Positions 16,761 through 25,624 are shown, counted from the stretch's first letter. The stretch: 64,000 bases of DNA from GCA-2862585 sp965661345 (GCA_965661345.1 CBFIDK010000005.1:46423-110422); one strand, 5' to 3'. The notes: generated by a model from the sequence alone, not told the origin. Translations and numbers: made by a program.

Positions 16761-19337
16761 ATGCATAGCAAACGCCATTATTTTTTTCGTTTTAATCTAT
16801 TAGTGTTTTTACTAGTGCTAATGGGGTCGTGTAAAACCACGAAAAACACCTTTCTTAACAGGAATTTTCACAACACAACAACGCGATATAACTGGTATTT
16901 TAACGCCAACGAAAGCTACAAATCTGGCGTTAAAAAGCTCCAAGACCAAAATAAAGACGACTATAATCAGCTTTTAAGGATATACCCAAGCGGCACAAAA
17001 AGCAACGCGCAATCGATAGCTCCACAAATGGATAAATCCCTGAAAAAATGCGCCAAAGCCATTAACAAGCACTCCATGTTAATTAAAGGTAAGGAGTATA
17101 ACCGCTGGATTGATAATTCGTATTTACTGATAGGGAAGTCCTATTTTTATAAGCAAGAGTACATAAAAGCCATTGAAGCTTTTCGTTTAGTTACCCGTCA
17201 ATTTGTTGGAGACATTACCTCTTACGAAGCGTTTATCTGGCTCATTAACACATACGTTGAGGTAAAGGACTACGGTTCTGCAGATTTGGTAATAGAAAAC
17301 GTTTTAATGGACGAAACATTTCCACAAGACCTTAGTCAAGAGCTTTCACTAGCCCTTGCAAATTACCACATTGCTATTCAGGACTATGATCTCGCCATTG
17401 AAGAGTTAAACACCGCCGTGTCATTAACTAAAAAGAAAAGAGACAAATCCAGGTACCTTTATGTTTTAGCACAGCTCTATTCTTCGCAAGACAACTTTGC
17501 CCTAGCCACAGAATACTTCACTAAGGTTATTCGCACAAGCCCAGATTATGAAATGGTCTTTAATGCAAAGATAAATAGAGCCCGTTCTTTTGATACCTCT
17601 GCTGGCAATTCGGAAGCAATAATTGCCGAGCTACAAAAAATGCTTAAAGACGACAAAAACATAGAGTTTTTAGATGTAATTTATTTTGGTTTGGCCGAGC
17701 TCAACAACAGGCAAAACAAACTTAAAACAGCCATCCCTTTATACGAAAAGTCGGTTTCTTCAAGCGTTAAAAACGATGCCCAAAAAGCCCTATCAAGCGT
17801 GATTTTAGCAGATATTTATTACGATCAGCAAAATTACCGACCAGCCCAAGCCTATTACGATACTGCGGTGGCTTTTATGGATCCTAACAATCAGAGGTAT
17901 AAAAACGCCCAACAAAAAAAGGTTACCCTTACGGAGCTTATTTCTAACCTAGATATTATAGAAAAGCAAGACAGTTTACAGCGCATAGCCCTAATGCCTG
18001 AAAAAGAGCGTTTAGCCTTCATTGACAACCTTATAATTAAGCTTCAGGAAGACGAACGGCTACAAAGGGAGTTAGAAAACCAAAGGCGCTCGGAGAACAA
18101 CTTTTTTAATGACCCTTCACAATCGTTAAATAAATTTAATACCAATCAAAACCGTGGCGGAGGTTGGTATTTTGATAACCCAAATACGTTAAGTTTTGGT
18201 TTTTCGGAATTTAACAGAAAATGGGGGAAAAGAAAGCTTGAAGACAATTGGCGGCGATCAAACAAAAAGACACTTAGCGTTGAAGAGGCCCTAGCCGACA
18301 CCATAGAGGAAGACGTTTTCGACCCCATGAGCAGAGATTCTTACATCAAAAACTTGCCCCTTTCCATTGACGCCATGAAGGAGTCAAACAATATGATTAT
18401 TGAGGCCTATTTTGATGCTGGAGTCATTTATAAAGAGCAACTTAACGACGCGCCACAGTCCATAAAAACCTTTGAAGAATTAAACAAAAGGTTTCCTTAC
18501 AGCCAAAACCGAGTAATGGTTCTTTATTTCTTACACCGTTTGCACGACGAGAAAGGAAACATTGACTTTGCTAAAGACTACAAGGACATGCTCATAAAAG
18601 AATTTCCTAATAGCGATTACGCAAAACTCATTATGGACCCTTCATACATTGAAGAGTTGTCAGCGGCAAACACCAGCCTAGAGTCATCATACGAGCAGGC
18701 GTTTTCACTATACACTAAGTCCAAATACAGCGAGTGCATAGCGATTTGCAAAAGAGTCAATACCAAAAACCCAAACAACATACTTTTCCCAAACTTTGAT
18801 TTCTTAAACACCCTAGCGACTGCGCACAAAGCCGATAAAAACACCTATATCGCCAAGCTTGAACAGATTATCCAAAAGTACCCAAAACACAGCGTGGCTG
18901 AATCCGCAAAAGAGATATTGACTCTTTTAAACTTGGAAGTTGAAACCGAAGCGCTTTCAGACTTTGGCGGCGATAGCCCATACGTTGTAAAGCCTGATGC
19001 GGCCCACTATTTCATTTTGCTCTTTAATGACTATGACCTTGAGTTAAGCGTTGCTAAATCCACGTTTTCTGACTACCATTCCGAATATTATAGGTTAGAC
19101 AGGCTAAACATTAGCAGCTTGTTGTTTTCAGAGCACACACACCTCATTACAATTAGAGAATTTGGAAACCAAGCAAAAGCCATGGAGTATTACCAAGCTT
19201 TTCAGAGCGGCGATGTAAGAGGGGTATTTGGAAATGACTACACCGCACTGGTAATAGCGGGGCCAAATTTCCCTTACTTTTTTAAAAATAAAGATGTTGA
19301 CGGATACACGACTATGTTTAAACAAAATTACGAATAA
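16761..19337 (+). CDS. porW: Type IX secretion lipoprotein PorW/SprE, TPR-rich
   Basis: An 858-residue lipoprotein (LVLMGSCKTTKN lipobox, Cys at about residue 24) followed by NRNFHNTTTRYNWYFNANESY, the characteristic opening of PorW/SprE proteins, and many tetratricopeptide-like helical repeats (about 100-400 and 540-680). PorW (SprE in Flavobacterium) is a periplasmic-side outer-membrane component needed for T9SS secretion and gliding. A Gln/Asn-rich, low-complexity linker lies around 430-480. The start is set by the signal peptide and the upstream box. It is monocistronic, with bactofilin following after a new promoter box. Confidence 0.88.
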   Translation: MHSKRHYFFRFNLLVFLLVLMGSCKTTKNTFLNRNFHNTTTRYNWYFNANESYKSGVKKLQDQNKDDYNQLLRIYPSGTKSNAQSIAPQMDKSLKKCAKAINKHSMLIKGKEYNRWIDNSYLLIGKSYFYKQEYIKAIEAFRLVTRQFVGDITSYEAFIWLINTYVEVKDYGSADLVIENVLMDETFPQDLSQELSLALANYHIAIQDYDLAIEELNTAVSLTKKKRDKSRYLYVLAQLYSSQDNFALATEYFTKVIRTSPDYEMVFNAKINRARSFDTSAGNSEAIIAELQKMLKDDKNIEFLDVIYFGLAELNNRQNKLKTAIPLYEKSVSSSVKNDAQKALSSVILADIYYDQQNYRPAQAYYDTAVAFMDPNNQRYKNAQQKKVTLTELISNLDIIEKQDSLQRIALMPEKERLAFIDNLIIKLQEDERLQRELENQRRSENNFFNDPSQSLNKFNTNQNRGGGWYFDNPNTLSFGFSEFNRKWGKRKLEDNWRRSNKKTLSVEEALADTIEEDVFDPMSRDSYIKNLPLSIDAMKESNNMIIEAYFDAGVIYKEQLNDAPQSIKTFEELNKRFPYSQNRVMVLYFLHRLHDEKGNIDFAKDYKDMLIKEFPNSDYAKLIMDPSYIEELSAANTSLESSYEQAFSLYTKSKYSECIAICKRVNTKNPNNILFPNFDFLNTLATAHKADKNTYIAKLEQIIQKYPKHSVAESAKEILTLLNLEVETEALSDFGGDSPYVVKPDAAHYFILLFNDYDLELSVAKSTFSDYHSEYYRLDRLNISSLLFSEHTHLITIREFGNQAKAMEYYQAFQSGDVRGVFGNDYTALVIAGPNFPYFFKNKDVDGYTTMFKQNYE

Positions 19338-19357
19338 GCGTACTTTATTAGTTTTTA

Positions 19358-19365
19358 TATATTTG
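19358..19365 (+). promoter_or_regulatory. -7 promoter box (TATATTTG) of bactofilin-atpZ
   Basis: TATATTTG fits TAnnTTTG and ends 23 bp before the bactofilin ATG in a 51-bp gap. It would start the transcript bactofilin-atpZ-DUF6168 and probably read on into the atp genes. Confidence 0.5.
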
Positions 19366-19388
19366 TCGGTCCAAAAACAAATTTCAAA

Positions 19389-19808
19389 ATGTTCTCAAAC
19401 AATAAAGATAAAAGCATGGCAAAACAATTTGACAACACAGGAGTAGTTAACTTAATCGGAGTTGGAACTACAATTGACGGCGAAATAACATCTTCTGGTG
19501 ATATTCGTGTAGACGGTAGACTATCTGGTTCTATTAACACAAAAGGCAAAGTAGTTATTGGCTCAACAGGAATCGTTGAAGGCAATGTAAACGCTTCAAA
19601 CGCGGATATTTCTGGCGAACTAAAAGGCGCAATTTCAGTTGCTGAACTATTATCGCTCAAATCATCAGCTAAACTAGATGGTGATATTGTAACAAATAAA
19701 CTAGCTATTGAGCCGGGAGCTGCTTTCACAGGTTCTTGTAGCATGGGCGCGGTTATTAAAGACATCAGCCATGCCGGAAAACAAGAAAAACAAGAAAAAA
19801 CAGCCTAA
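19389..19808 (+). CDS. Bactofilin (polymer-forming cytoskeletal protein)
   Basis: A 139-residue protein with a short disordered N-terminus and a central right-handed beta-helix of Gly-rich repeats (about 22-115: TTIDGEITSSGDIRVDGRLS, then KGKVVIGSTGIVEGNV and later rungs), the bactofilin (DUF583) fold. Bactofilins polymerise without nucleotides at the inner membrane and scaffold cell-wall enzymes or shape. The C-terminal KQEKQEKTA tail is charged. Its last 38 nt overlap the start of atpZ in another frame, so the two are translated from one mRNA. Confidence 0.92.
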   Translation: MFSNNKDKSMAKQFDNTGVVNLIGVGTTIDGEITSSGDIRVDGRLSGSINTKGKVVIGSTGIVEGNVNASNADISGELKGAISVAELLSLKSSAKLDGDIVTNKLAIEPGAAFTGSCSMGAVIKDISHAGKQEKQEKTA

Positions 19809-20007
19809 TCGCTTTTTAGCCTTAAGTATGCTTGCCTCCCAGATGGGAATAACCGTTTACTTGGGCGCTTACTTAGGTAAATATTTAGACGAAAAGTACG
19901 CCACGCAAAAAGCCTGGTTTACCATCTCTTTAACCCTGTTTTCGTTGGTGATTTCCTTGTATTCGGTAATCAAGCAAGTCAATAAGTTAAACGATGACAA
20001 GCATTAA
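19771..20007 (+). CDS. atpZ: AtpZ/AtpI-family F-ATPase accessory protein
   Basis: A 78-residue protein with a Lys-rich N-terminus (PENKKNKKKQPNRF) and two membrane helices (about 16-35 and 47-67) joined by a YLGKYLDEKY hairpin, the pattern of AtpI/AtpZ, which help assemble the c-ring or bind Mg. The ATG at 19771 is chosen because it gives the usual family length; a longer in-frame reading from 19708 would run through bactofilin coding sequence. It overlaps both neighbours (38 nt and 14 nt), fitting tight operon coupling ahead of the F-ATPase genes. Confidence 0.85.
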   Translation: MPENKKNKKKQPNRFLALSMLASQMGITVYLGAYLGKYLDEKYATQKAWFTISLTLFSLVISLYSVIKQVNKLNDDKH

Positions 20008-20389
20008 GTTTATCCTCAATTTTAGTTGGAAGTTAGTGCTGGCACTAGCTCTTACGCTTGCCTTGCAAGTGTTAATTTACCACCAATTGGCGTTGTCACT
20101 GCATTTCAACGCTCTTTTATTTTCTAACCTTTTCAACTTTTTTATGGCGTTGTTTGCGGTAATTTTGATACACCGCCTTCGCCATTCTCACACCCAAAGC
20201 CTTGGGTATATATTTTTGCTTTCAACCCTGTTTAAATTTTTAGGCTTTTATGTGTTCCTTTCCCCTATATTGGATGAATTTTACTCAGAAGCCAATCGGT
20301 TCAGTGGTTTTATGTTGTTTTTCACGTCCTATGCAACCGCTTTAGTGGTCGAAATTCGGGCTTTAATAAAGCTTTTAAACGAGCTTTAA
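19994..20389 (+). CDS. Four-helix membrane protein of the atp operon (DUF6168-like)
   Basis: A 131-residue very hydrophobic protein with about four membrane helices and few charged residues. It overlaps atpZ by 14 nt and is followed by atpB. Short four-helix proteins at this place are common in Bacteroidota atp operons; from memory the family is DUF6168, a name I am only moderately sure of. In position it recalls AtpI-like assembly factors of other bacteria. Function unknown; a role in F0 assembly is inference from context only. Confidence 0.65.
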   Translation: MTSIKFILNFSWKLVLALALTLALQVLIYHQLALSLHFNALLFSNLFNFFMALFAVILIHRLRHSHTQSLGYIFLLSTLFKFLGFYVFLSPILDEFYSEANRFSGFMLFFTSYATALVVEIRALIKLLNEL

Positions 20390-20463
20390 AGCATTGATTT
20401 TAGCGCTTTAAAAAAAGACGAAAATTATTTATCAATTTTATTTTTAGAATAAACATTAATATT

Positions 20464-20471
20464 TAGTTTTG
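20464..20471 (+). promoter_or_regulatory. -7 promoter box (TAGTTTTG) before atpB
   Basis: TAGTTTTG fits TAnnTTTG and ends 34 bp before the atpB ATG, in the 116-bp gap after the DUF6168-like gene. It suggests a second promoter giving extra transcription of the F-ATPase structural genes. Confidence 0.45.
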
Positions 20472-20505
20472 CACCGAACTCTATAACAGCAATTTGTTGC
20501 CCGAA

Positions 20506-21672
20506 ATGAGAAGAAAAGTTAGTTTATTAGCCTTACTGTTTACACTATTAATTGGAAGTGTGGCATCTGCCCACGACGACCACTCTCATGCAGGCGAACA
20601 TAATGAGGCTCACACTCAAAAAGATACCCCTGAAAAAGTAAAAGGTTTTATCAAGCACCACTTAAAAGACGCCCATTATTTTGAGCTCTTTCACGGTGCA
20701 AAAATGCCACTACCCATTATTGTATGGGACGAGGGCATAAAAGTATTTTCGTCAGGCGACTTTAAGAAAGTCGAAGTCAAAGAAGTTCGTGGTGCCGACT
20801 CAACAATCACTTTTGAGAAGCTTGGCGCTACCGATACCGTTGCTAAGGACGCTAAAGATTACCTTTATGAGTCTGTAAACGCTAACTACTCCATATTTCA
20901 CGGTAAAATATTAGCCGCCAAACACGCCGACCTTCAACTTAAATTAAACAAAGAAGGCAAGAAAAAGCTAATTAGCCATTCCGCGTTAATTGACTTTTCT
21001 ATTACAAAAACCGTCTTAATGACCTTTATAATTTGTGTTTTGTTGTTCTTATCCTTTAGGGGTTTATCAATCTCTTACCGAAAGGGTCCTATTCCAAGCG
21101 GATTCGGCAGACTGCTAGAACCATTAGTCTTATTCATTAGAGACGACATCGCCATTCCTAACATTGGTGAAAAACACTACAAAAAATACATGAGTTATTT
21201 ATTAACCGTTTTCTTCTTCATTTGGTTTGTGAATTTAGCGGGAATGACTCCACTAGGAATTAACATAACAGGTAACATAGCCATCACCCTTTCATTGGCA
21301 TTGATTACTTACCTCATTACACAATTTACGGCTAACAAAAACTATTGGGGACACATCTTCTGGATGCCAGGCGTGCCCGTACCCATGAAGTTTGTTCTTA
21401 TGCCCATAGAGCTTTTGGGCACCATCATTAAGCCATTTTCACTAATGATTCGTTTGTACGCCAATATTACGGCGGGTCACGTGGTGTTGATGTCGCTTAT
21501 TGGCTTGGTGTTTTTTGCTACCAATCTATTTTCGTTTGGCGCATTTTTTGGACTGACACTCTTTTTGGGTGTAATAGAATTGCTTGTTGCGTTTTTACAG
21601 GCGTATATATTTACAATGCTGACGGCTCTATATTTTGGAGCGGCAGTAGAAGATCATCACGACGAACATTAA
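20506..21672 (+). CDS. atpB: F-type ATP synthase subunit a
   Basis: A 388-residue F0 subunit forming the proton half-channels. An N-terminal signal peptide (ending about residue 22) is followed by a His/Asp-rich periplasmic stretch (HDDHSHAGEHNEAH, 23-36) and a roughly 140-residue extracytoplasmic region. The usual a-subunit helices then follow (about 165-380). The essential Arg316 lies in SLMIRLYANITAGH. The C-terminus is again His-rich (EDHHDEH). The ATG at 20506 gives a clean signal peptide; the track's longer reading starts at TTG. The extended N-terminus makes it much longer than the E. coli protein (271 residues). Confidence 0.95.
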   Translation: MRRKVSLLALLFTLLIGSVASAHDDHSHAGEHNEAHTQKDTPEKVKGFIKHHLKDAHYFELFHGAKMPLPIIVWDEGIKVFSSGDFKKVEVKEVRGADSTITFEKLGATDTVAKDAKDYLYESVNANYSIFHGKILAAKHADLQLKLNKEGKKKLISHSALIDFSITKTVLMTFIICVLLFLSFRGLSISYRKGPIPSGFGRLLEPLVLFIRDDIAIPNIGEKHYKKYMSYLLTVFFFIWFVNLAGMTPLGINITGNIAITLSLALITYLITQFTANKNYWGHIFWMPGVPVPMKFVLMPIELLGTIIKPFSLMIRLYANITAGHVVLMSLIGLVFFATNLFSFGAFFGLTLFLGVIELLVAFLQAYIFTMLTALYFGAAVEDHHDEH

Positions 21673-21708
21673 TATTTTAACTAATTATTAACTTTAAATT
21701 TTTTTAAT

Positions 21709-21900
21709 ATGACTATTCCAAATATTGTAGGTGCAGGATTAATTGTAATCGGAGCAGGTTTAGGTATTGGTAAAATCGGTGGTTCTGCCATGGATGCTAT
21801 CGCTAGACAACCTGAAGCGACTTCAAAAATCCAAACAGCAATGATTATTGCTGCTGCACTTATTGAAGGTATTGGATTTGCTGCATTATTTGCTGCATAA
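21709..21900 (+). CDS. atpE: F-type ATP synthase subunit c
   Basis: A 63-residue two-helix proteolipid of the rotor ring. The loop motif RQPE (33-36) contacts the central stalk, and Glu53 in ALIEGIGFA is the ion-carrying carboxylate. The residue after Glu53 is Gly rather than the Ser/Thr found in sodium-binding rings, so proton coupling is likely. No signal peptide. Codon use is biased to frequent codons, fitting high expression. A strong hairpin follows the stop. Confidence 0.97.
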   Translation: MTIPNIVGAGLIVIGAGLGIGKIGGSAMDAIARQPEATSKIQTAMIIAAALIEGIGFAALFAA

Positions 21901-21911
21901 TTCATAAACAT

Positions 21912-21949
21912 AAATCAAAACTGTAAGGGTTGCTTGCAGTTTTGATTTT
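21912..21949 (+). terminator. Perfect 12-bp hairpin between atpE and atpF (attenuator?)
   Basis: AAATCAAAACTG at 21912-21923 is the exact reverse complement of CAGTTTTGATTT at 21937-21948, with a 13-nt loop; TTTTA ends at 21950. The T-tract is short, so it may be a weak terminator or a 3'-end stabiliser rather than a full stop. It lies 12 nt after the atpE stop, where partial termination or a processing barrier would raise subunit c relative to the genes downstream. Confidence 0.65.
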
Positions 21950-21980
21950 AGCATTTTAAAAAGAAAAATAAAGATATAAT

Positions 21981-22478
21981 ATGGACCTATTTAACGATTT
22001 TTCAATTGGCCTGTTTGTTTGGCAAACCGTTTTATTTTTAGCCTTATTGTTTTTGCTAAGAAAGTATGCTTGGAAGCCAATTTTAGGAGCAGTAGAAGAA
22101 AGAGAAGAGGGCATCAAAGGCGCACTAGAAGCTGCTGACAATGCAAAGAAAGAAATGGAAGCGTTAAACGCTGACAACGAAAGAATTCTTCGTGAAGCAA
22201 GAGCTGAAAGAGACGCTATTTTAAAAGAAGCAAGAGAAATAAAAGACGGCATTATCGCTGAAGCAAAAACACAAGCGACCGAGGAAGCTGACAAGGTTAT
22301 GACTTCAGCAAGAGAGCAAATTAACAACGAGAAAATGGCGGCCATTACTGAGCTAAAGAATCAAGTTGCCTCATTATCGGTTGACATTGCTGAGAAAATA
22401 TTGAAATCGGAGTTAAAAAACGACAACAAGCAAAAGGAAATAGTGAACAATGCTTTAGAAGAAGCAAGCATAAACTAA
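21981..22478 (+). CDS. atpF: F-type ATP synthase subunit b
   Basis: A 165-residue peripheral stalk subunit: one membrane helix (about 8-27) ending with LRKYAWKPILGAVEEREEGI, then a long Ala/Glu/Lys coiled coil that reaches the F1 head. Length and pattern are normal. It is the first gene after the atpE hairpin and is followed by atpH after 1 bp. Confidence 0.95.
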   Translation: MDLFNDFSIGLFVWQTVLFLALLFLLRKYAWKPILGAVEEREEGIKGALEAADNAKKEMEALNADNERILREARAERDAILKEAREIKDGIIAEAKTQATEEADKVMTSAREQINNEKMAAITELKNQVASLSVDIAEKILKSELKNDNKQKEIVNNALEEASIN

Positions 22479-22479
22479 G

Positions 22480-23034
22480 ATGAAGAACACTAGAGCAACA
22501 TACAGATACGCTAAGTCGCTATTAGAGTTAGCCAAAGAGCAAGGCACTTTAGAGGCCTGCAAAGCGGATATGGAAACCGTTGTTTCTGTTTGTAAGGAAT
22601 CTAGAGAGTTAATGCTGTTATTGAAAAGCCCAGTTGTAAAAACCGATAAAAAACTAGAAATACTTTCGGATATTTTTAAATCGTGTTCAACCCTTACAAT
22701 GAGCTTTATTCAACTCATTACCAAAAAGAAAAGAGAATCTCTTTTATCAGATATAGCTGAACGTTTTCTACTCCTTTACAAAGAAAGCTTAGGCATTGGA
22801 ACCGCTGTACTTACCACAGCCACTTCCATTGATGAAGACACACGAAAAAACGTTATTGACTTTATCAAAAAGCAAGGCATTAGTCAAGTAGACTTAACCG
22901 AAAAAGTAGATGAAAGCCTTATCGGTGGAGCAATTCTCCGACTAGGCGACAAACAACTAGACGCCAGTATTTCGCGTCAGATCAAAGACTTAAAACAATC
23001 GTTTAATAAAAACCTTTACATAAAGGACTTCTAA
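22480..23034 (+). CDS. atpH: F-type ATP synthase subunit delta
   Basis: A 184-residue protein linking the b stalk to the top of the alpha/beta hexamer. The N-terminal helical domain starts TRATYRYAKSLLELAKEQ, and the C-terminal domain carries DESLIGGAILRLGDKQLDASISRQIKDL, the family signature. It starts one base after the atpF stop and is followed by atpA after 10 bp. Confidence 0.95.
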   Translation: MKNTRATYRYAKSLLELAKEQGTLEACKADMETVVSVCKESRELMLLLKSPVVKTDKKLEILSDIFKSCSTLTMSFIQLITKKKRESLLSDIAERFLLLYKESLGIGTAVLTTATSIDEDTRKNVIDFIKKQGISQVDLTEKVDESLIGGAILRLGDKQLDASISRQIKDLKQSFNKNLYIKDF

Positions 23035-23044
23035 ATTAACAAAC

Positions 23045-24625
23045 ATGGCAGAAGTAAAACCAGCTGAGGTATCAGCAATTTTAAGACAACAACTTTCAGG
23101 CTTCAAATCCGAAACAGATTTACAAGAAGTAGGAACCGTACTACAAGTGGGCGATGGTATCGCCCGTATTTATGGCCTTACCAACGTACAGTCTGGTGAG
23201 CTTATAGAATTTGAAAGCGGACTACAAGGCATCGTTCTTAACTTGGAGGAAGACAATGTTGGTGCAGTACTATTAGGACCATCCAAAGGGATTAAGGAAG
23301 GAGACGTTGTAAAACGAACCAACCGCATTGCCTCTATTAACGTAGGAGAAGGCATGTTGGGCCGTGTTGTCGATACTTTAGGAAACCCCATAGATGGTAA
23401 AGGGCCAATCCAAGGCGAAACCTTTGAAATGCCTATCGAAAGAAAAGCGCCGGGGGTAATTTACCGTCAGCCAGTAAACGAGCCTTTACAAACGGGTATC
23501 AAGGCTATTGACGCCATGATTCCAGTAGGAAGAGGACAAAGAGAGCTTATCATTGGTGACCGTCAGACCGGTAAAACTGCCGTAGCGATTGACACCATTA
23601 TCAACCAGAAAGAATTTTTCGAAAAAGGCGAGCCAGTATTTTGTATTTATGTGGCAGTTGGTCAAAAAGGCTCTACAGTAGCCTCTATTGCCAAGACCTT
23701 AGAAGATGCAGGCGCATTGGCCTATACGGTTATTGTTGCTTCAAACGCTTCTGACCCTGCGCCTATGCAGTTCTACGCACCATTAGCCGGAGCGGCAATT
23801 GGCGAGTACTTTAGAGATACGGGTAGACCAGCACTTATCGTATTCGATGATTTATCAAAACAAGCCGTAGCTTACCGTGAGGTATCTTTATTATTAAGAA
23901 GGCCTCCAGGTCGTGAGGCTTACCCTGGTGATGTATTTTACCTTCACTCAAGACTTCTTGAACGAGCGGCTAAGGTCATTAATGACGACGCCATTGCTTC
24001 TCAGATGAACGACTTGCCAGAATCATTAAAAGGAAAAGTAAAAGGTGGCGGATCACTAACCGCATTGCCAATTATTGAAACACAAGCAGGAGATGTATCT
24101 GCATACATTCCTACAAATGTAATATCCATTACTGACGGACAGATTTTCTTAGACGGTGATTTATTTAACTCTGGTGTACGCCCGGCCATTAACGTAGGTA
24201 TTTCCGTATCGCGTGTAGGGGGTTCGGCACAGATTAAATCAATGAAAAAGATTTCGGGTACATTAAAGCTTGACCAAGCGCAATACCGTGAACTTGAGGC
24301 TTTTGCCAAGTTTGGCTCTGACCTTGATGCGGCAACCAATGCTGTTATTGAAAAAGGTAAGCGTAACGTTGAAATTTTGAAACAAGGACAATATTCCCCT
24401 TTAAGAGTAGAAGAGCAAGCCGCAATAATTTTCTGTGGAACAAACGGATTATTGATGGACGTTCCTTCTGACAAGATAAGAGAGTTTGAACAGGAGTTTA
24501 TCGCTTTCTTACACGCTAAGCACCAAGGCACACTTGACGATTTAGCAGCGGGTAAATTAAACGATGAAATTACAAACACACTACGTACTGTTTGTGCAGA
24601 TTTATCTAAAAAATACGCAGCATAA
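23045..24625 (+). CDS. atpA: F-type ATP synthase subunit alpha
   Basis: A 526-residue F1 subunit with non-catalytic nucleotide sites. The N-terminal barrel domain (about 25-95) is followed by Walker A GDRQTGKT (171-178), the ALIVFDDLSKQA Walker B region, and the signature ISVSRVGGSAQ. The C-terminal helical domain starts about residue 380. Length and motifs are normal. The catalytic beta subunit gene does not follow; atpG comes directly after. Confidence 0.98.
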   Translation: MAEVKPAEVSAILRQQLSGFKSETDLQEVGTVLQVGDGIARIYGLTNVQSGELIEFESGLQGIVLNLEEDNVGAVLLGPSKGIKEGDVVKRTNRIASINVGEGMLGRVVDTLGNPIDGKGPIQGETFEMPIERKAPGVIYRQPVNEPLQTGIKAIDAMIPVGRGQRELIIGDRQTGKTAVAIDTIINQKEFFEKGEPVFCIYVAVGQKGSTVASIAKTLEDAGALAYTVIVASNASDPAPMQFYAPLAGAAIGEYFRDTGRPALIVFDDLSKQAVAYREVSLLLRRPPGREAYPGDVFYLHSRLLERAAKVINDDAIASQMNDLPESLKGKVKGGGSLTALPIIETQAGDVSAYIPTNVISITDGQIFLDGDLFNSGVRPAINVGISVSRVGGSAQIKSMKKISGTLKLDQAQYRELEAFAKFGSDLDAATNAVIEKGKRNVEILKQGQYSPLRVEEQAAIIFCGTNGLLMDVPSDKIREFEQEFIAFLHAKHQGTLDDLAAGKLNDEITNTLRTVCADLSKKYAA

Positions 24626-24628
24626 AGG

Positions 24629-25480
24629 ATGGCTAACTTAAAAGAAATACGGGCAAGAATTACTTCGGTAGGTTCTACTATGCAAATTACCAGTGCCATG
24701 AAAATGGTATCGGCAGCTAAACTCAAAAGAGCGCAGGATGCCATTACTCAAATGCGTCCGTATGCCAATAAGTTGCGCGAACTTTTAGTTAATTTAAGCT
24801 CTACACTAGAGTCTTCGGAAGGAGGCGCTTATTCGGATGCTCGTCCAGTTAACAAACAATTGGTTGTGGCCATCACCTCTAACAGAGGGTTGTGTGGCGC
24901 TTTCAACAACAACGTCATCAAACAATCCAAGTCCTTAGCGGCCGATTGCGATACCGCTTTTCTTACCATAGGAAAAAAAGGATCAGAACATTTTAGAAAG
25001 AATGGCTTTGAAGTTGTTTCCTCTCACGACGATTTGTACGCGGACTTAACCTTTGCGAACACCTCGGCAATAGCTCAGGATATAATGAGCCACTTTACCG
25101 AAGGCAGATACGATAAAGTGGTATTGGTGTATAACCAATTCAAAAACGCCGCTTCACAGACCATTATGTCTGAACCTTTTTTACCCGTTGAAACCCCTTC
25201 TGACGAATCGGCAACCATAGGCGATTATATTTTTGAGCCAGAAAAAGAAGAAATTGTAGCGGATCTTATTCCTAAGTCTTTAAAAATTCAGTTGTTTAAA
25301 GCCGTATTAGACTCTCACGCTTCTGAACATGGCGCGCGAATGACTGCCATGCACAAAGCCACTGATAATGCCGGAGAACTCAAAAAAGAACTCACATTAA
25401 CCTACAACAAAGCCAGACAAGCAGCCATTACTGGCGAAATTCTGGAAATTGTGGGCGGTGCTGAGGCTCTAAATAGCTAA
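24629..25480 (+). CDS. atpG: F-type ATP synthase subunit gamma
   Basis: A 283-residue central rotor subunit of two long helices, visible as the N-terminal IRARITSVGSTMQITSAMKMVSAAKL and a C-terminal ASEHGARMTAMHKATDNAGEL stretch, with a Rossmann-like middle (ITSNRGLCGAFNN at about 80-92). It starts 3 bp after atpA and is the last gene of the operon, followed by a clear terminator. atpD and atpC are absent here, as is usual in Bacteroidota, where they form a separate locus. Confidence 0.97.
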   Translation: MANLKEIRARITSVGSTMQITSAMKMVSAAKLKRAQDAITQMRPYANKLRELLVNLSSTLESSEGGAYSDARPVNKQLVVAITSNRGLCGAFNNNVIKQSKSLAADCDTAFLTIGKKGSEHFRKNGFEVVSSHDDLYADLTFANTSAIAQDIMSHFTEGRYDKVVLVYNQFKNAASQTIMSEPFLPVETPSDESATIGDYIFEPEKEEIVADLIPKSLKIQLFKAVLDSHASEHGARMTAMHKATDNAGELKKELTLTYNKARQAAITGEILEIVGGAEALNS

Positions 25481-25503
25481 AATACAGCCACATAAAGAAG
25501 TTT

Positions 25504-25527
25504 AAAGCCCGTTCGTCGGGCTTTTTT
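25504..25527 (+). terminator. Intrinsic terminator of the atp operon
   Basis: AAAGCCCG and CGGGCTTT form an 8-bp stem around a 5-nt loop (TTCGT), followed by a run of T, 23 bp after the atpG stop. Confidence 0.85.
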
Positions 25528-25594
25528 GCTAATGGCGCTCTAGTTTTATCAATTTAAAGCATAGATAATTCTTGTAGCAATCTATTTCTTTGGG

Positions 25595-25624
25595 TTTTGC
25601 TGTTTCTGTAAAAGACTATCTTTG
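25595..25624 (+). promoter_or_regulatory. Bacteroidota-type promoter of enoyl-CoA hydratase
   Basis: A -33-like TTTTG at 25595-25599 and a -7 TATCTTTG at 25617-25624 are separated by 17 bp, within the spacing range reported for Flavobacterium promoters. The -7 box ends 19 bp before the ATG at 25644, which supports that start over the longer reading from 25590. Confidence 0.65.

Noticed and set aside
21477..21484. TCACGTGG in atpB resembling the parS core
   Set aside because: Only the core matches; outer bases do not, and it is inside a conserved part of the gene.
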